64,000 bases of DNA from positions 2,976,001 through 3,040,000 of the forward strand of contig JAHBZQ010000001.1 of NCBI GenBank assembly GCA_019635355.1. The letters are read 5' to 3'. This DNA comes from Rhizobacter sp. Lineage in GTDB: Bacteria; Pseudomonadota; Gammaproteobacteria; Burkholderiales; Burkholderiaceae_C. The notes under the pieces are model-generated. The model saw only the letters and a program-made list of their open reading frames with translations, was not told the origin of the DNA and did no database searches. The position numbers and the translations under genes were made by a program. Positions 51,088-59,348 of this stretch are shown piece after piece; the stretch's first letter is position 1; every line of letters starts with the position of its first letter.

Positions 51088-52470
51088 TCACACGACCGTC
51101 AAGCCCGACACATCGAGCCTCAGGTCGAAGCTGCTGCGCTCGGCATGCGCCGCACGCAGCTTGCCGACGGTGAGCCGCCGGCGGTCCGGCGTGTCGTCGT
51201 GGCGGGTGAGGTGGAAAACATTGTCGAACCAGGCCGCGAGACCGTCGCCGTTGGGGTCTCTGCTGCCGGTCGCGGCGGCCATCGCGGCCGGGTCGAGCGT
51301 GAACACCGAGGTCACGCCACGCACCTTCAGCTCGCGCAGCAGGCGGCCGACGAAGCGGTAGCCACGCTCCGGGAAGGCCACCGTGTCGCCCAGCACGGCC
51401 AGCCCGTCGACCACCACGCGCTGCACGCCGCGCTCGTCGACGAGCCGCAGCAGCTTGTGGCCGATCTCGTCGAGCGCTTCGTCTTCGGAGCCCTGCACAT
51501 GGATGCCGAGCGTGCCGCGCTTGACGGCCTCGGCCACCGGCAGGCCGCAGGGGGCGCCCGCCCGCACGAGCTCGGGCACGGTCTCGGTGCCGGCGAGCAT
51601 CAGCGCGGGCTCGCCAGGCGCGGCGAGCAGGAACGACAGGCCGAGCACCGTCTTGCCCGAGCCGCTGCGCCCCACGAGCAGCGTGCTGCTGCCGCGCGCC
51701 AGCCCGCCGCCAAGCAGGGCGGCATCGACATCGGGCACGCCCAGGCACACGGTGGCCACACCACGCGTGTCGTCACGCTCGGTCGACGGCATGCCCTCCA
51801 GCCGCGGGAAGAAGCGCAGGCCGTGGTCGGTGATGCAGAAGGTGTGCTTGCCACGCTCGACCGCGCTGCCGCGGAACTTGCGCACCTGGATGCGCCGCTC
51901 GCTGCGCCACTGGAAGGTGTAGTCCTCGAACGAGATGATGCCGTCGACCATCGTCTGCTCGGCGTCGATCGAGCGGCCGTGGCCACTGGTGAGCAGCAGG
52001 CAGGTGCAGCCCATCGCCGAGGCGAGGCTCTGCAGCTCGTGCACGAACTGGCGCACGCCTTCGTCGGGCCGCTCGGGCGAGGTCTCGACGACGAGCCCAT
52101 CGACGATCAGCAGCTCCGCCTGGTGGCGCGCCAGCTCGCCGCGCAGCAGCTGCACCACCGCCTTCAGGCCATGCTCTTCGAGTTCGCGGTAGCCGCTGAG
52201 GTAGAGCACCGAGGCGTTGACGAGCTCGGGCTTGCAGAAGCTCTGGCCCCGCATGTGCTGCAGCATGCGCGAGTGCGATTCGGCCAGCATGGTGACGTAG
52301 AGCGCCTTGCCGCCGCGCCCGGCATGGGCGAAGGCGATCTGGTTGGCGAGCGTCGTCTTGCCGGCCCCCGGCGGCCCTTCGAGGATGTAGACCCCACCTT
52401 CGAACAGGCCGCCGTGCAGGATCTCGTCGAAACCCGGCACCGCCGTGGGAAACCGCTTCATCGCTGGCAT
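51088..52470 (-). CDS. KaiC-like (RAD55 family) double ATPase
   Basis: A 460-residue protein with two RecA-like KaiC domains. The first has Walker A GPPGAGKT (32-39) and VDGLVVETSPERPDEGVRQF; the second has Walker A GRSGSGKT (about 265) and VVDGLAVLGDTVAFPERGYR. It starts TAVPGFDEILHGGLFEGGVY, typical for the family. Cyanobacterial KaiC has the same two-domain layout, but kaiA and kaiB are missing, and KaiC-like proteins in proteobacteria are linked to signal transduction and stress rather than clocks. It is followed at 20 bp by a receiver protein. The partner and output are unknown. Confidence 0.88.
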   Translation of the reverse strand: MPAMKRFPTAVPGFDEILHGGLFEGGVYILEGPPGAGKTTLANQIAFAHAGRGGKALYVTMLAESHSRMLQHMRGQSFCKPELVNASVLYLSGYRELEEHGLKAVVQLLRGELARHQAELLIVDGLVVETSPERPDEGVRQFVHELQSLASAMGCTCLLLTSGHGRSIDAEQTMVDGIISFEDYTFQWRSERRIQVRKFRGSAVERGKHTFCITDHGLRFFPRLEGMPSTERDDTRGVATVCLGVPDVDAALLGGGLARGSSTLLVGRSGSGKTVLGLSFLLAAPGEPALMLAGTETVPELVRAGAPCGLPVAEAVKRGTLGIHVQGSEDEALDEIGHKLLRLVDERGVQRVVVDGLAVLGDTVAFPERGYRFVGRLLRELKVRGVTSVFTLDPAAMAAATGSRDPNGDGLAAWFDNVFHLTRHDDTPDRRRLTVGKLRAAHAERSSFDLRLDVSGLTVV

Positions 52471-52553
52471 GGGGGCACCCTCTGTGCGCTTCTGTAGGAA
52501 TGCGCGGATGGTAGCGGCGGGGGGCGCCGCGCCGTGTCAGACAAACACGCGTC

Positions 52554-55520
52554 TCACCCCCCGTGGCCCACCTCGAAGCGGCCCACCGTCACCATGTCGG
52601 CCGGGCCCGACAGGCGCAGCGTCACCCGCTCGTCTTTCTGGTCGGCGCGGCCGAAGCCGGTGCTGAGCACGAGCATCAGCGTGGTCGCGGGCGACACCAC
52701 CTGCTGGCGGTGGCCGTAGAAGCGCGCCTGCACCAGGTACGGGCCGGGCTTGGCGACCTTGAGCGCAAACTCTTCCGGCCCGTAGCCACCGGTCACGTCG
52801 CGCGAGACCCGCGCCCCCTGGTAGCTGAGGCGTTTGCCGTAGTAGGTCTGTTCGCCATCGGGGTCGGTGACCCAGAGGTCGATGTCGGTGTTGTCGGCGT
52901 CCCAGCCGAGCACGATGCGCAGGTCGAGCGGCAGGTTGCGCAGCAGGCGTTTGTCGAAGGCCTGCGTCTTCACCGGCCGCCCCAGGCGCTCGGCGCGGGC
53001 GATCACCATGTTCATCTCGTTGAGCGCCGTGAGATCGATGTCGGGGAAGCGGCCATCCCACGGGCGCGAGACCACCTGCCAGAGCTGGTCGACCGCCTCC
53101 TGCCACTGCCCGGCTTCGGCCTGCGCGAGGCCCAGGTCGCGGAAGGACTGCGGCTCGTGCGGGCTCAGGCGCTGCACCTCGCGCAGCACCGGCACCGCGA
53201 GCGCCGGGGCCTGCGCCTGCAAGAGGCGGTAGCCGAGCACGCGCAGGATGTGGCGGTTCTCCAGGTCCATCTCGGCCAGGTTCGAGAGCACGCGCATGGC
53301 CAACGCCGGCAGCTTCTTGGCGAAGAGCACATCGGCTGCGTCGAGGAAGAAGGCGGTGCTGTTGGCGTGCTGCGCCCGTTCATCGAGGTAGACGCGGTAG
53401 ACCGCCTCCGGCGTGGCCGCGCGCAGGCGGCGCGCATAGGGCACATCGGGCTGCCAGGGCTGCAGGCGGATCACCGCGGCGGGTGCGCCCTGCCCTGGCG
53501 CACCGGCCTTGGCCTTGCGCGCCGCGCCCTCGGCGGGGGCGGCCTCGCGGCTCTCGGCCAGGCTCGGCGCGGGAGCGGCGGGCGCCATGCGGGGGCGTTC
53601 ATCGCGGCGCGCGAGGTCCATCTCCTGCACGGCCCCGGCGCGTTGGCGCTGTTCCTGCTCGCGCTTCTGCAGCGCACGCACGCCGGCGCCGTCTTTCGGG
53701 AAGTCACGCTCCCACCACGCCACCTGCTCGGCGAAACGGGCCGCCACCTGGTCGAGGTGCTGCGACTGCGCCAGCCGCTGGCGCTGCTGCACCTGCGCCA
53801 TCGCACGCTCGTAAGCCTCGCGCAGCGACGGCGGCGGCTCGATCTCGAAGCGCACGTAGTCGTCGAGCGCTTCCAGCACGATGAGCGAGGTCTCGCGCGA
53901 GACGAGGCCATAGGCGCGGCCGAGGCGACGCACCTCGGCGCGGGTGTCGGCCACCGCGCCTTCGAGTTCGGCGATGCGCAGCGCGGCCCAGCGCTGGGCG
54001 ACCTGCGTCGACGTGCCGTCGCCGGCCGACACGCTCATGCGGCGGCGCTCGACGCGGCCGTCGGCGCGCTCGAACTCGAGCGTCAGCTCGGCGTCGCGCT
54101 GCGTGAGCTGGCCGGCGAGGCGGACGTAGCCGTCGTGCGCAAACGGGTCGTCGACCACCACCTCGCGCGCCTGCAGGCTCGTGGCGCGCAGGAGCCGCGG
54201 CTTGCGCGTCTGCAGGGCCTGCAGCGCATCGGCGCGGCGCGTGAGGTCGAGGTATTCGCCGCCGCTCGGCTCGGCGAGCTGGCGCAGCCGTGCGGCGTGG
54301 TGGCCGGGCTCGGTGCGGAAGCACAGCGCATAGAGCGGCACCGCGCTGGCCGGCAGCGCCGTCTTCGGGCCCCAGTTGGAGAGGCCGTCGGAGAACAGCA
54401 GGGCGAGATCGCAGCCCTCGGTCTTGATCAGCGCGGGCAGGTTGCTCGCGCCGTCATACGGCAGCGCCTCCAGCACCTGCCGCAGCGCAGGCCAGTGGCC
54501 GCCGCGCACGCTGAAACGCTGCGCGGGCTCGACCACGTCGCGCCCGACGTGCAGCACCACCTCCACCTGGCCGAGCGCGCGGAAGTAGTCGTCGAGCAGG
54601 GCCAGCTCGGCCGCACGGCCGCGGCGCGCGGCCGAGCCCGACGCGTCCCACAGCAGCGCGATGCGGCGTGGCTTGGCGCGCGGAGCCGGCGCCAGCGCGG
54701 CGTCGTCCACCGGCAGCTCGGCGTAGAAGTGCTCGCGGCCGGCGTGGCGCTGCGTCATCACCACCGGCGCTTGGCGGCGCGGCAGGGTGACGATGAACGA
54801 CGGCGCACGCTGCGGCTGCTCGGCCGAGAGCGACAGCTCGGCCCAGCCCTGCTTCATCGGCCGCCGCTCGATGGCCGGCTCGGGCAGGCCCTGCATCGAC
54901 ACGGCGAGCTGGTCCACGGCCACGCCCGCCACCCGCACCCGCAGGTCGAGCCGCGAGAGGCGGTCGCCGAAATGCAGCGGCAGGTCGAGCCGGCCCACGC
55001 TGTCGAGCGTCTGCGCGATGTGCAGCACCACGCGGCGCGTGCCCTGCGTGGGCAGCGGGTAGACGCGCAGCTTGTGGTGCGTGCCGTCGGTGGCCTCCAG
55101 CAGCGCGGGGTCGACCCGCGCGCGGATCACGTCTTCGAACACCTGCTGGCCCCGGGCCTTGTCGACCACCACCGCGGGGCGCAGCTCGCCGCCGATGTCG
55201 AGCTCGAAGCCACTCACCCACTGGCCGTCGCCGAGCGGGAACTGCAGCTCGCCTTCGAGCACGCGCCCGTTCGGGTTGAAGAAGACCAGCTCCACGCGCA
55301 TCTGCGCCGCATGGCCCACCACCTCGGCGTGCACGCTGGCGCTCATCACCCGCACCGGCTCGGCGGCGTTGTCTTGCAGCCGCATGCGCAGCACCGAGGG
55401 CTCGAAGGGGCGCACGGGCGGCGCGAGGGCCAGTGCGCCGGGCGCGGCGCAGGCGCCCACGAGGGCAGAGAGGCAGGACCGGCGGGTGAGCGGCGTAGAG
55501 GTCAGTGCGGCAGTGGCCAT
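52554..55520 (-). CDS. Large VIT/VWA protein with C-terminal DUF2135
   Basis: A 988-residue exported protein. The N-terminus TRRSCLSALVGACAAPGALA has a twin-arginine look and a possible lipobox at Cys24. The VIT domain (about 55-190: FFNPNGRVLEGELQFPLGDG, KARGQQVFEDV) precedes a VWA domain (about 290-450) with a MIDAS start LLWDASGSAARRG. A coiled/Pro-Ala-rich middle (about 580-690) and TPR-like helices (720-850) follow. The end (about 860-988) has the DUF2135 pattern LGWDADNTDIDLWVTDPDGE. VIT-VWA proteins bind partners in a metal-dependent way; the function here is unknown. Single gene. Confidence 0.87.
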   Translation of the reverse strand: MATAALTSTPLTRRSCLSALVGACAAPGALALAPPVRPFEPSVLRMRLQDNAAEPVRVMSASVHAEVVGHAAQMRVELVFFNPNGRVLEGELQFPLGDGQWVSGFELDIGGELRPAVVVDKARGQQVFEDVIRARVDPALLEATDGTHHKLRVYPLPTQGTRRVVLHIAQTLDSVGRLDLPLHFGDRLSRLDLRVRVAGVAVDQLAVSMQGLPEPAIERRPMKQGWAELSLSAEQPQRAPSFIVTLPRRQAPVVMTQRHAGREHFYAELPVDDAALAPAPRAKPRRIALLWDASGSAARRGRAAELALLDDYFRALGQVEVVLHVGRDVVEPAQRFSVRGGHWPALRQVLEALPYDGASNLPALIKTEGCDLALLFSDGLSNWGPKTALPASAVPLYALCFRTEPGHHAARLRQLAEPSGGEYLDLTRRADALQALQTRKPRLLRATSLQAREVVVDDPFAHDGYVRLAGQLTQRDAELTLEFERADGRVERRRMSVSAGDGTSTQVAQRWAALRIAELEGAVADTRAEVRRLGRAYGLVSRETSLIVLEALDDYVRFEIEPPPSLREAYERAMAQVQQRQRLAQSQHLDQVAARFAEQVAWWERDFPKDGAGVRALQKREQEQRQRAGAVQEMDLARRDERPRMAPAAPAPSLAESREAAPAEGAARKAKAGAPGQGAPAAVIRLQPWQPDVPYARRLRAATPEAVYRVYLDERAQHANSTAFFLDAADVLFAKKLPALAMRVLSNLAEMDLENRHILRVLGYRLLQAQAPALAVPVLREVQRLSPHEPQSFRDLGLAQAEAGQWQEAVDQLWQVVSRPWDGRFPDIDLTALNEMNMVIARAERLGRPVKTQAFDKRLLRNLPLDLRIVLGWDADNTDIDLWVTDPDGEQTYYGKRLSYQGARVSRDVTGGYGPEEFALKVAKPGPYLVQARFYGHRQQVVSPATTLMLVLSTGFGRADQKDERVTLRLSGPADMVTVGRFEVGHGG

Positions 55521-55608
55521 GTCAGTGGAAGAAAAGGTGGGACACCTTTCCTTCCACGGCCGGGCCGCCCGAACGGGGTGACGCGGGGTGAAATATTTTT
55601 GTGTCGGG

Positions 55609-56106
55609 TCAGCCGCGGCGCGGGCGCGGCTGCGAGACCTTGAGCAGCAGCTCCAGCAGCAGCAGCCGCTCGGCCGGCGAGAGCACGGAGAGGGCTTCGT
55701 TTTCCATCGTCGCGGCGATCTTCTCGGCGCGCTGCACCAGCTGCTGGCCGGCCTTGGTGAGCACCACGATCTGCGAGCGGCGGTCTTCGGTGCTGCGCAC
55801 CCGCTCGACCCAGCCGCGCTCCACCATGCGGTCGAGCGTGACGGCCAGGTTGGGCGGCGAGACGTCGAGCGCCTGGCCGAGCTGCTTCTGGTTCACGTTC
55901 TCGTTCGACGCCACCAGCACGAGGATGGAGAACTCCACCGCCTTCAGCTGCAAGGGCCCCAGGTGCTTGGCGAACACCTTCTTGAGCGCCACCGACGCGC
56001 GCGTGGCCGCGTAGCCCATCAGGTGCGTGAGGCGCGCCTGGTCGAGCGGGCCTGAGCGGGCGCGCGGTTCCAGGGTCTCGTCGGCGGCAAGCTCGGGGGC
56101 GTTCAT
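55609..56106 (-). CDS. MarR-family regulator
   Basis: A 165-residue winged-helix regulator with the MarR fold. QKQLGQALDVSPPNLAVTLD is the recognition helix region and VERVRSTEDRRSQIVVLTKA the wing. MarR proteins in aromatic catabolism often answer to aromatic acids or their CoA esters. Its ATG overlaps the acyl-CoA dehydrogenase stop by 4 bp, so it is the last gene of that operon and may control it. The start at 56106 gives the usual length. Confidence 0.9.
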   Translation of the reverse strand: MNAPELAADETLEPRARSGPLDQARLTHLMGYAATRASVALKKVFAKHLGPLQLKAVEFSILVLVASNENVNQKQLGQALDVSPPNLAVTLDRMVERGWVERVRSTEDRRSQIVVLTKAGQQLVQRAEKIAATMENEALSVLSPAERLLLLELLLKVSQPRPRRG

Positions 56107-57845
56107 GCGGAGGGGGCAGAGAGCTGAGGCAGCAGATTTTGCCCTGCGCGGATGCGCGCGAGGCAGAGCCCGGCTTCGGGCAGCAGGTAGTCGAGGTAGT
56201 AGTGCGCCGTCTCGCGCTTGGCGGCGTGGAAGGGCGTGGCGTGGGGAGCGGCCACCGCCTCGGCGCGCACCCAGCCCTGCGCCAGCAGCATGAGGCCGGC
56301 CAGGCGCAGGTAGTCGTCGGCCACGCGGTAGGGCAGCTCGGCGTCGACTTTCGCCTGCTGCAAGAGTTGCTGCGTGGCCTGCTGCCAGTCGGCGAACCAG
56401 GGTTGCACGCGCGTGGCCAGCTCGGTGGCTGGCAGCTCGCGCTGCAGGCGTGCGATGAGGCCGGCGAGCTTCACGCCGCCATCGGTGATCACCTTGCGCA
56501 CCAGCAGGTCGATCGCCTGGATCTCGTTGGTGCCTTCGTAGATGCGCGAGATGCGGCTGTCGCGCACGCACTGCTCGATGCCGTAGTCGTGGATGTAGCC
56601 GTGGCCGCCGTAGACCTGCTGCGCGGCCTGCGCGGCGGCGAAGCCGTTGTCGGTGAGGAAGGCCTTGCAGATCGGCGTGAGCAGCGAGACCTCGTCGTGC
56701 GCCACGTGGCGCACGGCCTCGTCGGGGTGGCGCTCGGCGATGTCGAGCAGGTGGGCGGTTTCGTAGGCGAGCAGGCGGCCGCCTTCGAGCAGCGCGCGCT
56801 GGCGCAGCAGGTTGTGGCGCACGGCCGGGTGCAGCGCGATCGGGTCGGCTTCGGCGCTCTTTCGCGTGGCATCGCGCACCGGCGCGCGCATCTGCACCCG
56901 CTCCAGCGCATAGGCCAGCGCGTTCTGGTACGCACTCTCGGCGTGGCCCACGCCCTGCAGCCCGACGTGCAGGCGCGCCGCGTTCATCATCACGAACATC
57001 GCCGCGAGGCCGCGGTGCGCCTCGCCCACCAGCCAGCCGGTCGCGCCCTCGAAGCTCATCACGCAGGTGGCGCTGCCCTTGATGCCCATCTTCTTTTCGA
57101 GCCCGTCGCAGCGCAGGGTGTTGCGCGTGCCGTCGGGCATCACCTTGGGCACGAGGAAGAGCGACAGGCCCTTCGTTCCGGCCGGCGCCCCCGCGATGCG
57201 GGCCAGCACCATGTGCACGATGTTGTCGGTGAGGTCGTGCTCGCCGCCCGAGATGAAGATCTTGGTGCCGCTCACGCGGTAGCTGCCATCGGGCTGCGGC
57301 TCGGCGCGGGTCTTGAGCAGGCCGAGGTCGGAGCCGGCGTGCGCTTCGGTGAGGCACATGGTGGAGAGCCACTCGCCGCTCACGACCTTGGGCAGGTATT
57401 GCGCGCGCAACTCGGGCGTGGCGTGCGCGAGCAGGCTCTCGTAGGCGCCGTGCAGCAGGCCCGGGTACATGTTCCAGGCGTGGTTGGCCGAGTTGAGCAT
57501 CTCGTGCAGCACCGCGTTGAGCGATTGCGGCAGGCCTTGGCCGCCGACCTCAGGTTCACACGCGAGCGCGGGCCAGCCGGCTTGCACGAAGGCCTGGTAG
57601 GCCTCGCGAAAACCTGTGGGCGTGGTGACGACGCCGTCTTTCAGCGTGCAGCCTTCGACATCGCCCACCGCGTTGAGCGGCGCGAGAACTTCGGACGCGA
57701 ACTTGCCCGCTTCTTCAATCACCTGGCGCGCGGTGTCGGCATCGACCTCGGCGAAGGCCGGGATCTGCGCCCACTGCGCGGGCAGGTTCAGCAGCTCTTC
57801 GGTGACGAAGCGGATGTCACGCAGCGGGGGTTGGTACTGCCACAT
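56103..57845 (-). CDS. Acyl-CoA dehydrogenase (long, DmdC-like type)
   Basis: A 580-residue FAD-dependent acyl-CoA dehydrogenase of the longer class (with an extra C-terminal part) known from methylmercaptopropionyl-CoA dehydrogenase and related enzymes. MCLTEAHAGSDLGLLKTRAE, GTKIFISGGEHD and YGGHGYIHDYGIEQCVRDSR, with IYEGTNEIQAIDLL, are the family signatures. It introduces a double bond next to the thioester, passing electrons to ETF. It lies 12 bp after livF (57858) on the same strand; the actual acyl-CoA is unknown. Confidence 0.9.
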   Translation of the reverse strand: MWQYQPPLRDIRFVTEELLNLPAQWAQIPAFAEVDADTARQVIEEAGKFASEVLAPLNAVGDVEGCTLKDGVVTTPTGFREAYQAFVQAGWPALACEPEVGGQGLPQSLNAVLHEMLNSANHAWNMYPGLLHGAYESLLAHATPELRAQYLPKVVSGEWLSTMCLTEAHAGSDLGLLKTRAEPQPDGSYRVSGTKIFISGGEHDLTDNIVHMVLARIAGAPAGTKGLSLFLVPKVMPDGTRNTLRCDGLEKKMGIKGSATCVMSFEGATGWLVGEAHRGLAAMFVMMNAARLHVGLQGVGHAESAYQNALAYALERVQMRAPVRDATRKSAEADPIALHPAVRHNLLRQRALLEGGRLLAYETAHLLDIAERHPDEAVRHVAHDEVSLLTPICKAFLTDNGFAAAQAAQQVYGGHGYIHDYGIEQCVRDSRISRIYEGTNEIQAIDLLVRKVITDGGVKLAGLIARLQRELPATELATRVQPWFADWQQATQQLLQQAKVDAELPYRVADDYLRLAGLMLLAQGWVRAEAVAAPHATPFHAAKRETAHYYLDYLLPEAGLCLARIRAGQNLLPQLSAPSA

Positions 57846-57857
57846 GGTGCGCGCCGC

Positions 57858-58598
57858 CTACGCCTCGGCCTTCTTGCGGGCGGCACCGAGGTACGTGTCG
57901 ATCACGCGCGGGTCCTTCGCCAGCTCGGCGGCCGGGCCGCTGAGGGCGATCTCGCCCATCTCGAGCACGTAGCCGTGGTCGGCCACCTCGAGCGCGGCGC
58001 GGGCGTTCTGCTCGACCAGCAGGATGGTCACGCCGGTGGCGCGCAGGTCGGCGATGGTGCGGAAGACTTCCTTCACGATGAGCGGGGCGAGGCCGAGCGA
58101 TGGCTCGTCGAGCATCAGCAGCTGCGGCTTGCTCATCAGCGCGCGGCCGACGGCGAGCATCTGCCGCTCGCCGCCCGAAAGCGTGCCGGCGAGTTGCTTG
58201 CGGCGCTCCTTCAGGCGCGGGAAGCGGGTGAAGACTTCTTCCATCGTGTCGCGCGCGGCCGATGGGCCCTGGCGCACGTGGCGGTAGGCGCCGAGCAGGA
58301 GGTTGTCTTCGACCGGCATGGTCGAGAAGAGCGCGCGCGTTTCGGGGACGAGGGCGATGCCTTGCATCACGCGCTCTTCGAGGCTGCGCTTTTCGATGGG
58401 CTTGCCGTCGTAGTGGATCTCGCCTTTCGACGGCATCACGCCCATCAGGGCGTTGAGCAGGGTGCTCTTGCCGGCGCCGTTGGGGCCGATCACGGTGACG
58501 ACGGTGCCTTTGTGGGCTTCCAGGGTCAGGCCGTGGAGGACTTCGGCTTGGCCGTAGCTTGCTTGGAGGTTGCTGACTTTCAGCAGGGGGTTTGTCAT
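57858..58598 (-). CDS. livF: Liv-type ABC transporter ATP-binding protein (LivF, right cluster)
   Basis: A 246-residue ATPase. Walker A GPNGAGKSTLLNALMG, signature LSGGERQMLAVGRALM, Walker B LLMLDEPSLGLAPLIV and VEQNARAALEVAD are classic LivF. The ATG at 58598 follows aggga; a start six codons earlier is possible. A 750-bp non-coding stretch separates it from the other parts of its transporter (59349-63520), which lie upstream on the same strand. It could be read from its own promoter or through the repeat. Confidence 0.92.
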   Translation of the reverse strand: MTNPLLKVSNLQASYGQAEVLHGLTLEAHKGTVVTVIGPNGAGKSTLLNALMGVMPSKGEIHYDGKPIEKRSLEERVMQGIALVPETRALFSTMPVEDNLLLGAYRHVRQGPSAARDTMEEVFTRFPRLKERRKQLAGTLSGGERQMLAVGRALMSKPQLLMLDEPSLGLAPLIVKEVFRTIADLRATGVTILLVEQNARAALEVADHGYVLEMGEIALSGPAAELAKDPRVIDTYLGAARKKAEA

Positions 58599-58654
58599 GG
58601 GGTGTCCCTGTTTCACTGCGTGGGCCGCTTGCCGGGTCTCGGCCCGGCGGCCGA

Positions 58655-58686
58655 CCTACTTTCTTTGCTTCGCCAAAGAAAGTAGG
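58655..58686. repeat. Hairpin with 13-bp perfect arms, left end
   Basis: cctactttctttg and caaagaaagtagg around cttcgc. A related stem lies at 59257-59290 in the opposite arm of the inverted repeat. Confidence 0.85.
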
Positions 58687-58922
58687 CAAAGAAAGGCGAC
58701 CCGACGGTGGCGGTCCGGCCAGAGGCCGGACTGCTCTGCGGTGCTCGGTCTTGAGGGGCCGCGCCGAACTCACTTCGCGCCCGCAGGGCGCTACGTTCAG
58801 ACAGGCGGCGCGAAGTCAGTGGTTGATGCGCGCTGACGCGCGCGCCCCTCAAGCCCTGCGCTCCTCGACGCCACCCACGGGAAGCGGTGCGACTCGGCTC
58901 GCTTCGCATCGCCTCCTTTTTT

Positions 58923-58989
58923 CCGTTCGCCCTGAGCTTGTCGAAGGGCTGGTGCCATGCGCTGGCTTCGACAGGCTCAGCCCGAACGG
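58923..58989. repeat. REP-like inverted repeat pair, copy 4
   Basis: Arms ccgttcgccctgagcttgtc (continuing gaagg) and cttcgacaggctcagcccga (continuing acgg). It forms the centre of the large inverted repeat. Confidence 0.9.
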
Positions 58990-59256
58990 TGAAAGGGGTG
59001 ATCCAGCACGAGGCGAAGCGAGCCGAGAGTACGAGGCCAGCGAAGCTGGCGAGGGTATCCCGGGGCCCTTGAGAGCCGTCGAGCAGCGCAGGGCTTGGGG
59101 TGGCGTGCGAAGCACGCTTCGTCATCTGACTTCGGGCGGCTGTTTGAGCGCAGCGGCCAACGGCCGCGTAGCGAGTTCTGCCCGACACCCCAAGTCCGAG
59201 CAGCGCAGAGCAGTCGGCCCTAGGCCGACCGAGCGAACGGGGGGCCCTTTCTTTTG

Positions 59257-59290
59257 CCTTCTTTTCTTTGGGCAAGCAAAGAAAAGAAGG
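59257..59290. repeat. Hairpin with 14-bp perfect arms, right end
   Basis: ccttcttttctttg and caaagaaaagaagg around ggcaag, 58 bp from the end of the LivM-LivG fusion gene, which is read towards it. It could act as a terminator for that gene. Confidence 0.85.
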
Positions 59291-59348
59291 TCGCCCGCCG
59301 GGGCGAAATCCCGGCAGCGCACCACGCAGTGCACAACAAGCCACGACC

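Larger units (their letters stand above)
58626..59320. repeat. Imperfect ~290-bp inverted repeat around a REP-like core
   Basis: The left arm (58626-58913) and the right arm (59011-59320) are related in inverted orientation. Shared blocks, in order, are the long hairpin, gactgctctgcg-tgctcgg, the segment ending cgaagtcag, aagccctgcgct-ctcgacg and ctcggctcgcttcgc. The arms differ by many substitutions and small gaps, so the copies are old. The centre is REP copy 4. Confidence 0.8.
58599..59348. other. 750-bp gene-free region filled by repeats
   Basis: No protein with coding character fits; the open frames here are short and low-complexity. The region holds a large imperfect inverted repeat (58626-59320), two near-perfect hairpins at its ends, and a REP-like element in the middle. 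No transposase remnant was recognised. Confidence 0.8.

Noticed and set aside
50618..52470. A circadian kai cluster
   Set aside because: kaiA and kaiB are missing and the neighbour is a receiver protein; only a KaiC-like signalling role is supported.
52563..55643. A 1026-codon plus-strand frame opposite the VIT/VWA gene
   Set aside because: No recognisable domain, extreme His/Arg content, and complete overlap with a well-supported gene.
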